Positions 1 through 9,459 of a stretch of 64,000 bases of DNA are shown piece by piece. The position numbers were made by a program, and so were the translations under genes. Numbering within the stretch: position 1 is the first letter of the stretch; each line of letters begins with the position of its first letter. The notes under the pieces are model-generated. The model was not told the DNA's origin. It saw nothing but the letters and a program-made list of their open reading frames with translations, and made no database searches. Location: assembly GCF_947179515.1 (NCBI RefSeq), contig NC_067495.1:62704127-62768126 (forward strand), read 5' to 3'. The DNA comes from Apodemus sylvaticus. Its lineage: Eukaryota; Chordata; Mammalia; Rodentia; Muridae.

Positions 1-139
1 ACAAATGTACAGCTCTGGTGTGATGTGTTGATAGTGGAGGAGGTTTAACACCTGTGAAATCAGGACTTATTTGGAATTCCACGATTACTATTTTTTGCTA
101 TGGATCCAAAAACTTCTCAGAAAACTAGTTTGTTTGGCT

Positions 140-250
140 TTTTGTGTCAAAGCCTCCCTCTTGTTCAGGCTGGCCTGGAATTCGTTCTCTTTGTAAACTA
201 GATCTGCTTCTTGAGTTCTGGGATGAAAGGTGTGTGCCAGCATACCCCAC
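140..250 (-). mobile_element. Old B1 SINE fragment, antisense
   Basis: The + strand shows the reverse complement of the B1 core: a CAGGCTGGCCTGGAATTC block followed by a degraded CTTGAGTTCTGGGAT block. Left and right ends are eroded and no target-site duplication is visible. B1 is a 7SL-derived rodent SINE moved by L1 enzymes. The copy is divergent, so probably old. Confidence 0.6.
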
Positions 251-435
251 GGACATCTACTCAGTTAAGGTAAATTACAATGGTCTAGATGAAGACAGCT
301 GTCAGCATTACAAGGAAACTAACAATCTAGGGCAAACTAAACATCGCTGTATACAAGCCATTTAGTCATGTGGTTTTGCATTTTGCATTTAGGTCTGTGA
401 ACAATGATGAGTTAATTTTTGTGTGCCATCCATTT

Positions 436-500
436 TCCTTCCTCCCTCCCTCTCTCCCTTCTTGCCTCCCTCCCTCCCTCCCTCCACTCTTTCCTTCTTG
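436..500. repeat. CCTC/CCTT-rich microsatellite
   Basis: Pyrimidine-rich tract of CCTCCCTC units. It lies just before the antisense L1 block and has no coding meaning; the minus-strand frame over it encodes only a low-complexity Gly/Glu/Arg-rich peptide. Confidence 0.8.
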
Positions 501-524
501 CTTTGGCACAGAGATGTCCAGTTG

Positions 525-1030
525 TTTGAGCACAATTTATTGAAAAGATTTCTTTGCTCCATCATGTTGCTTTGTTGCTTCCTCTTAGAGTAGTTGACTG
601 TATTCAAGCCTATTTCTGTCCCACTGACCTGTTTGTTCTTGATTGCCGCAGCTTGTTATGTGGTGCTTATTGCACTGTGTCAGTCCTCCAGCTTTGTTTC
701 TCTCCTTCAATATGGACTTAGTTATTCTGGGTCATTTGTGTCTCTCCGTATAAAATCTTAGAATTAGTTTTAGTGATATCCAGAAAATAACATTCTGGGA
801 TTTCAGTTGGAATTGCATAAACCTGCAGATCAACTCAGAAAGAACTGGCATCTTGGCAATATTGAATTTTCCTGTTGTGAACAGAATATATCTCCTCCAT
901 TTGTTATTGATTTTATATCACTGTGGTTTTATAGTTTTCTCCATACAGATATTGTATAGCTCATGTCAAATTTTCACTCAAGTGTTTGATACTTTGTGAA
1001 TGCTAATATATGGTGATATGTTTTTAAAAC
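525..1030 (-). mobile_element. Ancient L1 ORF2 fragment, antisense (part 1)
   Basis: The + strand follows the antisense of old mammalian L1 ORF2. Visible landmarks are the block beginning near 676 (CAGTCCTCCAGCTTTG), the 'TATTCTGGGTCATTTG' stretch near 723, and the 'CTGGGATTTCAGTTGGAATTGCAT' region around 795. The frame is broken many times, so no reverse transcriptase can be made. The block continues after a U6 pseudogene and a short unassigned gap. The subfamily is probably an L1M group, inferred from divergence. Confidence 0.75.
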
Positions 1031-1101
1031 AACGAACAAGTTATGATTAGTATAGAATAGGTTGTACATTTTATATATATAGTTTGAGGTAAAGACATAC
1101 T

Positions 1102-1203
1102 AAATATATGAAGCATTTCACAATGTTGCCTATCACCCTTGCATAGGGACCACATTAATCTTCCCTGTATTGTTTCAGCTTTGCACGGTACTGAAGAAAA
1201 CAT
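1102..1203 (-). pseudogene. U6 snRNA pseudogene
   Basis: Read on the minus strand, this roughly 100-bp stretch follows U6 snRNA from its 5' hairpin through the ACAGAGA-region and central domain to the 3' end. On the + strand the central match is 'CCACATTAATCTTCCCTGTAT' (positions 1150-1170), the antisense of the U6 segment around GATTAGCATGG; the ACAGAGA box is altered to ACAGGGA. Many substitutions and a small deletion in the 5' third rule out a working gene, and no PSE or TATA element is evident upstream. U6 pseudogenes normally arise by L1-mediated retrotransposition, and this one sits inside an L1 remnant. Confidence 0.72.
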
Positions 1204-1559
1204 CATAGTAATGTGTCTTGAGTTCCAAACTCCACTTCTTCATTGCAGTTGGCTTTTGTATGTCAACCCTGTGTCCTGCAACCTTGTGATATTAGTTGCA
1301 AGAACTCTTTGCTTTTCTTCACATTGTCTACCTCTATGATCATGTGATTTGTGAGCAGAGACTCTCCCTTCTCTGTTGATGCTTTACCTCTTACTGCATT
1401 ATCTTCCCTGTAAGGAGTTGGAAAGCCGTAACCAGAGGGGACCTCCTAGCCTTTTCATTCCTGATCTTAATGGGAAAGCTCTGAGAGTCCCACCATTGTA
1501 TGTTTGCTGTAGCTATTTTATAGATTTTTTTCTTTTGGTGTGTTTAACTTTTGAGATGT

Positions 1560-1655
1560 GGGTCTAACAGTGAAGCTCCGACTTGTCTTGAACTCATAAT
1601 CCTCTAACCTGTGTCTGGAGTGTTGGGATTGCAAATGTGCACTACTACAGGGGCT
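1560..1655 (-). mobile_element. Degraded B1-like SINE in L1, antisense
   Basis: The 'GTCTTGAACTCATAATCCTC' and 'AGTGTTGGGATTGCA' blocks are the antisense of the B1 middle and 5' half. The L1 ORF2 match resumes on both sides, so this is a secondary insertion. Confidence 0.55.
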
Positions 1656-1844
1656 CATTTCCTTCTAGTTTGCTGAGGTTCTTTTTTGTGACTAGACATT
1701 GATGCTTTTATCAAAACCTTTCTTTGCATCTATTAAAATTATCGTGGGGATTTTTGTTACCTTATTAAGTAATTGATTATGTTAACTAATTAACTTTTTT
1801 ATTTTTGTTTTTGTTTTGTTAGTTAGTTTGTTTGTTTGTATGAA

Positions 1845-1935
1845 ACAGGGTCTCATCATGTAACTCTGCTGGCCTGAAACTCACTTTGTAAACCAAACTT
1901 CTCTGAAACTCCTGTGTCTGCCTCTTGAGTGCATT
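1845..1935 (-). mobile_element. Degraded B1 SINE in L1, antisense
   Basis: 'GAAACAGGGTCTCATCATGTA' followed by 'CTGGCCTGAAACTCACTTTG' matches antisense B1. L1 sequence continues after about 1940. Confidence 0.6.
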
Positions 1936-2484
1936 GATTGATTTTTTGGTGCTGAGCCAGCCCTTCATACCTAGCATAAATCTCACTTCATTGTGAAGTA
2001 TAATTCTTTTTCTACATTGTTAGATTTGACTTTGTCTTTGTTTGATTTTAGTATGTGGATACTGCTAGCCTCATAGAGTGCATTAAGAAGCATTCTCTCT
2101 GGCTTCAAGAACACTGGCACATGTTTTTTTTTCCTACAAATATTTGGTAGAATTTACCACTGAGGCAGTCTGAGCTTGGTGTTTTCTGTTTGGGAAAGGT
2201 ATTAATCAGCGGCCCAGCTCCTTTAATAAACATAGGCCTATTCATAGTGTCTAGTGTCTTTGTGTGGGTTTGGTCTGGCTGTCTCTAAAGGAACTGACTG
2301 GATTTGTCTAGGGTGTTGAATCTGAGGGCATAGAGTTGCTCACTGAATTCTTTTATTATTCTTTTGGTGCATGTGCCATCAGAAATGATGCCCTCTCATT
2401 TGTGACATTGTTAATCCATGCCTTTTTTCTCTGCCTGACTTTAAAGATTATTGGATTTCTATTTGTCTGTTTTGTTTTTGTTTT

Positions 2485-2650
2485 ACTTAAATAAATTTTC
2501 TCATTAATTCATTTCTTTATTCACTTTACAGCCTGATTGAAGTCCCCTCCTTCCATCCCCCCAGTCCCTCTCACGCCCCTCTCTGAGTCTCCATCCCCCT
2601 TTCCTCTAAATCCTGAGGATTCTACCAACAGCTTTCTGTTATCCACTTCT
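2485..2650 (-). mobile_element. Lx-like L1 3' UTR fragment, antisense
   Basis: 'TTTATTCACTTTACAGCCTG' followed by a C-rich stretch resembles the antisense of rodent Lx-type L1 3' UTR. The match is by recalled consensus only. The following 200 bp (to about 2860) shows nothing I can assign. Confidence 0.45.
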
Positions 2651-2864
2651 GCTGTGGTCTGCGAGTAGATAGCATGTGATTCCCTTTCCATTAAAGTGGT
2701 TAATGTGTGCTTTATGCTCCATAAAAAGTTACTGTTAGCTACCCCTTGTTAACTTGTCCTCATTGAACTTTAAATAATCAGTCAATTACAATTCATACTT
2801 TCATACTCTAGTACTGTTTTCTGCTTATGAAACTTCCTTGCCTCCTTTCACACACATTTTCTTT

Positions 2865-2995
2865 TTGAGTCATGGTCTTATAGAAATGTACTGGCTGCTC
2901 TGGCTGGCCTCAGATCTCCCCATCTCAAGTGATCTTCCTGCTCCAACAGCCCAAGTACCTGAAGCTACCGATGTGAACTACTGCAGCAGGCCTGG
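2865..2995 (-). mobile_element. Divergent B1 SINE, antisense
   Basis: 'CTGGCCTCAGATCTCCCCAT' and a 'CCCAAGTACCTGAAGCTACC' block fit a very diverged antisense B1 or proto-B1. It overlaps a 118-residue open frame starting at 2838 that is a chance frame. Confidence 0.5.
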
Positions 2996-3101
2996 AAGCT
3001 TCTGCTACCCTAAGTTGTCCTTCTCTGTATCTAGTGTCAGTCTCCAGTTTTTAAGGGTGGTAGTTTGCCTTTGGACTTCTCTGCTGGACATAAACAAAAT
3101 T

Positions 3102-3298
3102 GGGGGCTGGAGAGATGGTTTAGGGATTAAGAACATTGTATGCTCTTCCAGAGGTCCTGAGTTCAATTCCCAACACTCACATGGTGGTTCGTAACCATCT
3201 ATAAAAGGATCTGATGCCCTCTTCTGGCATGCAGGTGTACATGCAAGCAGAGCACTCATGCATAAAATAAAATAAAATCTTGAAAATATTTTTTAAAA
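3102..3298 (+). mobile_element. B2 SINE, sense
   Basis: A nearly full-length B2. It opens with GGGGCTGGAGAGATGG (tRNA-derived A-box region), runs through AGAGGTCCTGAGTTCAATTCC (B box) and the GATGCCCTCTTCTGGCATGC segment, and ends with AATAAA-type repeats and an A-rich tail. B2 copies carry an internal Pol III promoter and sometimes supply a polyadenylation signal. The internal deletions are small. Confidence 0.9.
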
Positions 3299-3429
3299 TG
3301 TTTTCAATGTGGTCAATTTTTCACTACACTTGGCACTTTGAGGTTTTTTAGTTTGTTGGCTTAGGGTTTGGGTCTTGGGCTTCATATAGCAATTGTTGTG
3401 ATGGTGGGTGTTTGTTTCCATTTGGTTTT

Positions 3430-3566
3430 GAGCCCAGGTCTCTGTATGAAGCCCACACTGTCCTAGAACTCTGTATAGCTCAGGCTAGGCTTGAACTCAC
3501 TATCCACCTGCCTGGGCCTTCCTAGCCCTGGGACTGCAGGCATGCCACCTGCCACCTCACCAGGCT
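3430..3566 (-). mobile_element. Old B1 SINE, antisense
   Basis: 'GAGCCCAGGTCTCTGTATGAAG' is followed by 'AGGCTTGAACTCACTATCCAC' and 'CTGGGACTGCAGGCATGCCACC'. Both arms of the B1 are present but diverged. It splits the L1 remnant that resumes at 3570. Confidence 0.65.
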
Positions 3567-3569
3567 TTG

Positions 3570-4265
3570 GGCTTCATTTTTCTTTAAGTATTTTATAGAA
3601 TTTATCAGTAAGGCAACCTGGGCAGGACTTTGCCATGTGGAAGTTTTAAATGTGTTCATTCAGTCTTTTTGTTTGTTTTAATGCATTCATATTTTCCTTC
3701 TTGAGAAAGGAAGTTGTTCTTTCTGGGATTTTTCTACTTCATTTTACAAATCTCCTTTGTTTCAGTATAGTTATGTATACTATATTAGTTTCCTTTCATT
3801 TTCATAATGTTAATAAGAGTTGGGTCTTCTCTGTTTTTCTACTGGTCTACTCAAAGATTTGTCCTCCCTCCCCAAGGTAACTTTCTGATTTTGTTGATTT
3901 TCTCTTTTATTTTTCTATGTTCTTATTTTTTTTTTATTTTCCTTATTTATTTAATTTTTTGCTTGCTTTAAATTTAGCTTATTTTTGAGTTTCTTGGGCA
4001 TTTTTGGTTTGTATTCCCCATATGTCACAGTTAGTTTTCTCCCTTTACTCTTTTACTTGCTTCTTTGGCATTAAGTAAATGTCTTCTAGTTCATGACATA
4101 AATTCCTTTAGTGATTTTTCAACTACAGTATTTTTATTTCATTTTTGTTTTGACATTTTAGACTTACGATGTATTTGTTTGTTCTGATATTAATATTTGG
4201 GGGAGGTGTTTTCTCAACAGCTTCTTAATTGACTTGAGGGCTATAATAATACATTTTAGCATATT
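3570..4265 (-). mobile_element. Ancient L1 ORF2, antisense (part 3)
   Basis: The block continues the L1 antisense order: the 'AGAATTTATCAGTAAGGCAACCTGGG' region near 3597 and 'GGTCTACTCAAAGATTTGTC' near 3844. The sequence is AT-rich with many frame breaks. It ends abruptly at the MaLR-type element. Confidence 0.7.
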
Positions 4266-4271
4266 TATCGG

Positions 4272-4603
4272 TTGTTTTATTTGTTCCATGATAAAAATAC
4301 CATGACAAACAAATTATAAAGGAAAGAATTCATTCTGACTTACGATTACGAAGGAGGACTCTACAGTGATGGAAGACACACGGCAGCAGACAGCCAGAGC
4401 AGGAAGCCAAGAGGTCACATCTCAACCTCTCACATGGAGCAGAAATAATGACTGAGAAATGTGGGTAGCTTGTGACCTCTCAATCTCACCCCCAATTGCC
4501 ATACTTCCTTCAGCATGGCTACACCTTCTAAAGGTCCAAACAGTACCACCAGCTGAGAGCCAAGTGTTCTAACATGGGAGACATTTCTTATTCAAACCAT
4601 CGC
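4272..4603 (-). mobile_element. MaLR-type LTR (3' LTR of the element), antisense
   Basis: Starts near 'GTTCCATGATAAAAATACC' and ends near 'TTATTCAAACCATCGCA', the recurrent end signature seen in the related copy at 12828-13197. About 330 bp. Being antisense, it is the 3' LTR of the element. Confidence 0.6.
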
Positions 4604-4960
4604 ATCCCACCCCTGGCCCCCACAGGCTCATGACCATCTCATGATGCAAAGGGCATTGAGTCCAACCTCGAAAGTCTCTGTACTCTCTCACAATTTTAAC
4701 ATTGTTTAAAATAAAGTCCAAAGTCGCTTCTTAGACCCAAGACAATTTCTTGACTGTGATCCCCTGAAAAACAAGAAGCAAAGTACATACTTCCTACAGA
4801 CAATGCACGTTACCATTCCAAAATGCGGGAGGGGATGAAGACATGGTGAGGAAATACTGGGCTAAAGCAATACTGAAACCCAGCTGGGCTAATACCACAT
4901 CCTGTAGCGCCATGACCACTGCTTGGGTGGTTCTGCTCTTCCAACTCTGCTGCCTGCCAC

Positions 4961-5398
4961 CTCTCTCCCTCTGTCTCTTTCTTTCTCTCTGTCTCTCTGT
5001 CTCTCTGTCTCTCTCTCTTTCTCTCCATCTTTCTTTGTCTCTCTCCTTTCTGTGTGTCTCTCCTCTTTCTGTTTCTCTCCTCTCTGTCTCTCTTTGTCTT
5101 TCTTCTCTCTGTATCTATCTCTGTCTCTGTCTGTTTCTCTGTCTTTGTCTTCTCTCTGTCTCTGTCTCTGTCTCTGTCTCTGTCTCTCAGTCTCTCTGTC
5201 TCTCTTTGTCTCTGATCTCTCTGTCTCTCTGTCTCTGTCACTCTGTCTCTCTGTCTCTCTGTTTCTGCTCTCTCTGTCTCTACTCTCTCTGTCTCTCTGT
5301 CTTTGTTACTCTGTCTCTGTCTCTTCTCTCTCTGTGTCTCTCTCCGTCTGTCTCTGTCTCTGTCTCTCTCTCTCTTTCTCTCTCTCTCCCTCTCTCTA
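4961..5398. repeat. 438-bp CT-rich microsatellite (CTCTGT-type)
   Basis: Imperfect CTCTGT/CTCTTT hexamers run for about 440 bp, with fewer than a dozen adenines by eye on the + strand. It lies inside the MaLR internal region. The 222-, 232- and 158-residue open frames across it, on both strands, encode only Ser/Leu/Cys-rich or Arg/Glu/Asp-rich low complexity and are artefacts of the absence of stops in CT repeats. Confidence 0.92.
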
Positions 5399-6339
5399 GC
5401 TTGTTCCATCCTGTATTTGTAGCTTTCATTTGCAGATGTCTCACAGCACTGGCATCCCGAACATCTCCGTGTCTGCACTGCACCTTGGGTTTCACTATCA
5501 GAGCTGCAAACCAGTTGCTTCCCATGCTCTTCTCACAGTAACCGCAGCACTGCCCCACAGTGCCTAGCGTCAGGGGCTCTCTGAGACCATGGGGTTGAAG
5601 TGGACACTCCCCTTGTACTTGTACCTTTTATGCCTCCAAAGCCAGTACTGGTAAGTTCAGCTGTTAGCCTGGGATGGACCCTCACCACTTTGAACCACTT
5701 TAGTGGCAGCTTTCTCATGGTGAAGCAATTAGTTTCTAGAAACAGAAAACCTCCTTAGGTTTTCTCTTTACACAAGTTGGAAGCTTACTTGGATGGGATA
5801 TTTCTCTGGGGGGCACCCTTCCCGTTGTTCTAGTGCTAGCAGGACTCTCCATAACAATTACAGCCTCTCTTCTAGCACATGCCCTGCCTGTAACATTAAG
5901 TTTCCCATTGATTTTTCTCTACAAACTACATTTTATATTTCTTTCTGCCTCACTTGTTCTTTTCCACTGAAGACCTCCATAAGCATCGCCGTTAAGAACC
6001 ATGCCATGTATTTGACCTTATGCTGTGTGAAATTTCCTCAACCAAATAAGTTAGTCCATTACTTTTCATGTAGCCTCCAGCAAGTTCTTACAACACAGGC
6101 AAAAGGCAGCCTGATTCTTTACCCAGATGCCACAGGAGTGGCCTTTAGTCCAGTTGCTAATATGATCTGAAACCTCCTGAGCTCCCTCCACCTCTATTGT
6201 CGGTATTTCTCTCAATACTACTGTCTTCCAGGCGCCTACTCGAATGTTGCATTAAACTCTGCTTACAGAATTCAACTGCTTTTCTAGTCCAAAGTGCCAA
6301 AATCTTCCACACATCTCTCAACTAACTTCTCTGTGTTCT

Positions 6340-6690
6340 TTATTTTTCTGTTGATGTGATAAAATACTATGAGTGAGGCAACTTACAGGAGGAAGAGGTT
6401 TATTTTGACTTCCAGTTCTAGAAGGAAAGGCCTTAAAAGCAGGGGAGCCACAGAAGCAAGCGAGCAGAGCAGGAAGCGAGAGACCACATCTTCAGCCACA
6501 AACAAGAGTGATAAGAGAGTACAGTAGGAGTGAGAGGATACTCAGAACTCTCCAAGGATGCCCCGGTGATGCACTCTCTCCAGCGAGACTGCACCTCCAA
6601 ACGGTTCCACAATGTCCCCAAACAGCACCATCAACTGGGCAAGTGTTCAAGTATGTGGGTCTCTGGAGGACATTTCTTTTGCAAGCTACT
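6340..6690 (-). mobile_element. MaLR-type LTR (5' LTR of the element), antisense
   Basis: 'GTTGATGTGATAAAATACTATGAG' is followed by 'AGAGGTTTATTTTGACTTCC' and a 'GGAGCCACAGAAGC' block. It has the same architecture as the block at 4272-4603, though clearly diverged. The right boundary is uncertain within about 30 bp. Confidence 0.55.
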
Positions 6691-7183
6691 ATGGGCTGAC
6701 AGAATCCACTACAAAAACAGTCTTCACTGTTCTTATTGAAGTGCCTTCACCAGACACTGCATTTTGTGTAGCTGCCTTTCTTTCTTCATTCTTGGGCTAT
6801 TATTTTCTTCCATGTACATTCCAAATCTAACAATACCTGTTTGTGATTATTGTTTTATATAGCCTTACATCTTTTAGGGAAAATACAAGAAGAAAGGAAG
6901 AGTAGAATGGATTTTTAAAGTTTCTAAAACTCCATTGCTGGGAGTTCCTCATTTCTCCCTGCACATTTGACTTAACATCTTCGGTCATATCCTTACACCA
7001 GCACATGTGCACAGGAATGCTTTTATCCTACCTCCCTCACGTTGAGTCAAAAAATGTTTTGTTTATTTGTGATACAGGGAGAAAATATAGTTTTATAGAT
7101 GTTACTAATGTAATCACTTTTTAAATCAGAGAAATGATGAAAATAAGTTTATTAGTATTATCTCCGCACATATACTTTCTCCA
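6691..7183. other. Unassigned sequence
   Basis: About 490 bp with no repeat family or gene that I recognise. Open frames are short (61-72 codons) and have no motif. Confidence 0.5.
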
Positions 7184-7385
7184 CGAAGTGCTGGGGATTG
7201 TATCAGGGGAATGCAGGCCCTCACATATGCTCCTGAGCCACCTGATATGATGCTGACAACTGAATTCTGGGTCCCTGGTAAGAGCAGCAAGCGCACTTAA
7301 CTGCTGACCCATCTTTCTAGCCCCATGAACCCAAGGTCTTCTGTGTGGTAAGCAAGTGCTCTACCACTGAGCCACACCCTCACTC
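7184..7385 (-). mobile_element. ID-like and B2 SINE cluster, antisense
   Basis: 'GTGCTGGGGATTGTATCAGGG' at 7189 is the antisense of an ID-type (tRNA-Ala-derived) B box. A B2/B3 head in antisense follows at about 7245-7324, ending in TCTTTCTAGCCCC. Another ID-like block (AACCCAAGGTCTTCTG ... GAGCCACACCC) follows at 7325-7385. The SINEs are either nested or adjacent; the boundaries are not sharp. Confidence 0.65.
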
Positions 7386-7513
7386 CTCATTATAACGTCT
7401 TTTGGTTGTTATTTACATAATTGCCTTTCCTGGAACTCCTGATCACCTGTGTGACTGTACAGTGTTATTGGAAGTCGTTTCCTTTCAGAGTGAAAGGAAA
7501 TGCGCCCTTAGTA

Positions 7514-7717
7514 CAGTAGTTCCCAACCTGTGGGTTGCAACCCCCTGGGGGGGATTCAACTCAAGACCATTGGAAAACACAGAGATTTACATTATGCTTT
7601 GTAACAGTAGCAAAATTACAGTTATGAAGTAACAACAAAAATTAATTTTATGATTTCGGGATCATCACAACATGAGGAACTGTATTAACACAGCATTAGG
7701 AAGGGTAAGAAGCACTG
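7514..7717 (+). mobile_element. URR1-type hAT DNA transposon
   Basis: Starts CAGTAGTTCCCAACCTGTGGG and ends AAGAAGCACTG, the imperfect terminal inverted repeats of the rodent URR1 family (non-autonomous hAT-Charlie). The interior has the typical 'TAACAGTAGCAAAATTACAG' and 'ATCACAACATGAGGAACTG' blocks. The flanking 8-mers CCTTAGTA and TTTTAGTG are a plausible but decayed target duplication. No transposase is encoded. Confidence 0.85.
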
Positions 7718-7829
7718 TTTTAGTGTTTTGTAAAGTGTGTTTGCTGACCATGCATTCTTATGGGGTCTTTATTTTGTCTTCATTTATAAAATGTGGGTTT
7801 GTTGGATTTAAGGATTAACAGGGTTTCTT

Positions 7830-8085
7830 TTCTTTTTTTTTTTCTTGTAGCACTTTGGATGTATCATGTCCTCTTGTCCTTTTGTGTTTCTGTTAAGATG
7901 TTGACTGAGGATTCCTTATACATGAATGATGAGTTAATGTTTCTCTTTTCCTACTTTCAAGATTTTCTTTTGTGTTTGAATAGTTCAGTATTTCAATAAT
8001 TGTGGGGGTTTTATGCTACTTGGAGTACATTGAGCTGTATGTGCCATTAATATTTTACATCAAACTGGATTGGTTTCATGTTTGT
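7830..8085 (-). mobile_element. Old L1 3' UTR, antisense
   Basis: The order of 'CTTTCAAGATTTTCTTTTG', 'TTATGCTACTTGGAGTACATTGAGC' and 'TTTACATCAAACTGG' matches the antisense 3' UTR of old mammalian L1 elements. Diverged and truncated. Confidence 0.6.
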
Positions 8086-8087
8086 TT

Positions 8088-8118
<31 letters not shown>

Positions 8119-8150
8119 ATATATACATACATACATACATACATACATAT
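8088..8150. repeat. (TA)n / (CATA)n microsatellite
   Basis: Alternating TA dinucleotides followed by ACAT tetramers. It is adjacent to the L1 fragment. Confidence 0.92.
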
Positions 8151-9399
8151 GCTGGTACACTTAATGGTGTCCCACTTCTCTGAGGTTCTGTATATTTTTG
8201 TCATTTGTTCAGATTAAAAAGTCTCTTCTGACTATTTTTACTGGTAGGAAAGTGTGCGCGTGTACAGTGAGGCTTGGGCACTGCCTTTGCAGGTCAAGAA
8301 ACAAAGAGCTTAAACATTGTCCTCCAAGTCATTCTTGGAAGGGGTGCGATCCTAGGCAAACAGAGTCCTAGACTGCCTGCGAAGGATGCAGTTTAACTTT
8401 AAGCATGGCTTTGTGAGAGTGACTCTTCAGCGAAAGCAGCTGATTCTTCAACTGGTGTCAGATCAGAGACTGTGAGCTGGCAAAGCTCGTCCTTCACCTG
8501 GAGGTGGCTCAGGACTGTTTGCAAGTGTGCCCCGAGGCCCGCTCTCGCGGTTGATTACTTGAGTACGGCCTGTGCTTGTACCAAGCCTTTCATATGATGC
8601 TATGAGGTGTCTGTCTAGCTGTCTCCCTCCCAGCTTTTCTCTAGTGTGTCTCTGGCTACTCTGCCATTTTCTTTCCTGTTGCTGCTTGTTTCCTATATCC
8701 ACCAGCCTCCTGTTAACTGCTCACGGCTGGCATCTCCATTGTTTTCAACAATACTCTAACGTGTGAACTTTGCCAGACCTGTGGAGCTCTTCATCCCACC
8801 TCCTGCCTGCAAGGCCTGTAGGCCACTGACACTGGGGGCAGTCCCTGCATCTCCCAGACTGATAACCCCTTGCCCTGTGATTGGATACCAAAAAGATAAC
8901 GGTAGTAGTAGTCCTCCTCTCCTGTCTCTCTGAGTATGGACTTTCCGTCCAAAGAGCAAGCTAGGGTAGAGTGATCGAGACCCACGTTCTTGGCCTGCAG
9001 AGCCTAGGACAGAATGTCTGCCATGTAAGTTGGATCTGTGTAGGGAAAAGGCTGTTTCCACCAAAAATAGAGTGTCTGTTACACTGACACGCGGAGTGTC
9101 ACCCTAGGATACTCCTAGGGTGGAATTGTCACTATTAGACTGGGAAGTGAGGAAGAGGGAGCCGTGCTTTTGTGGCCTCACCCATCCAGAAAGTCACACA
9201 GAATATAGTTGCAGGGGTAGGGGTGGGGGTGGGGACATGGATTGTTGTGGTGCAGATGCTCCAGATTTGGGGTCCTTGCTGACATTTAGTAGATTCCCTT
9301 GGATAAATACTTCTCGATTTGTGTGTGCTCTGAGAACAGTTTCCAGAGACTTTAAATAGGTGCTTTTAAATTTTTCACCAGTGAAATGCCTGTTACACT

Positions 9400-9400
<1 letters not shown>
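8151..9400. other. Mostly unassigned sequence, weak MIR-like trace
   Basis: About 1.25 kb of moderately GC-rich sequence. A weak MIR-like stretch may lie around 8285-8395 (AAGAAACAAAGAGCTTAAAC). Open frames of 79 and 102 codons on the minus strand (8463-8702, 8756-9064) show no recognisable domain, signal peptide or splice context, and I do not call them as genes. Confidence 0.45.

Positions 9401-9454
<54 letters not shown>
9401..9454. repeat. (CAGA)n(GA)n microsatellite
   Basis: About seven GACA/CAGA tetramers followed by about twelve GA dinucleotides. Confidence 0.95.

Positions 9455-9459
<5 letters not shown>

Larger units (their letters stand above)
1207..2470 (-). mobile_element. Ancient L1 ORF2, antisense (part 2)
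   Basis: This continues the L1 ORF2 antisense match in the expected order. A 'CTGCAACCTTG' landmark lies near 1278, 'CCTGATCTTAATGGGAAAGC' near 1461, 'TTGCATCTATTAAAATTATCG' near 1724, and the 'GGTAGAATTTACCACTGAGGCAGTCTG' region near 2146. Two degraded B1 copies interrupt it. Stops and indels are frequent on the minus strand, so this is a fossil without coding capacity. Confidence 0.75.
4272..6690 (-). mobile_element. MaLR-type LTR retroelement with internal region, antisense
   Basis: Two related blocks at 4272-4603 and 6340-6690 each carry the antisense LTR signature (ATACCATGACAAAC / ATACTATGAGTGAGGC, then TTATAAAGGAAAGAATT or ACAGGAGGAAGAGG). Between them lies sequence resembling the internal region of MaLR elements of the THE1/MT type, for example 'TAAAATAAAGTCCAAAGTC' at 4709 and 'CCAGATGCCACAGGAGTGGCC' near 6122. 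MaLRs are non-autonomous ERVL relatives whose internal region is largely non-coding; no gag, pol or env frame is visible. The order LTR-internal-LTR suggests one insertion that escaped LTR-LTR recombination. Subfamily not determined. Confidence 0.6.

Noticed and set aside
3102..3298. tRNA-like A and B boxes in B2 and ID copies
   Set aside because: These are SINE internal promoters, not tRNA genes; no cloverleaf with intact anticodon arm was seen.
525..4265. Possible active L1 reverse transcriptase gene
   Set aside because: The ORF2 match is heavily mutated, has frequent stops and frame breaks, and is cut by several SINEs.
4810..5558. Open frames of 222, 232 and 158 codons on both strands
   Set aside because: They exist because CT-type repeats contain almost no stop codons. 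The products are Ser/Leu/Cys or Arg/Glu/Asp low complexity.
4604..6339. Possible retroviral gag or pol frame in the internal region
   Set aside because: MaLR internal regions are essentially non-coding, and no long frame outside the CT repeat exists here.
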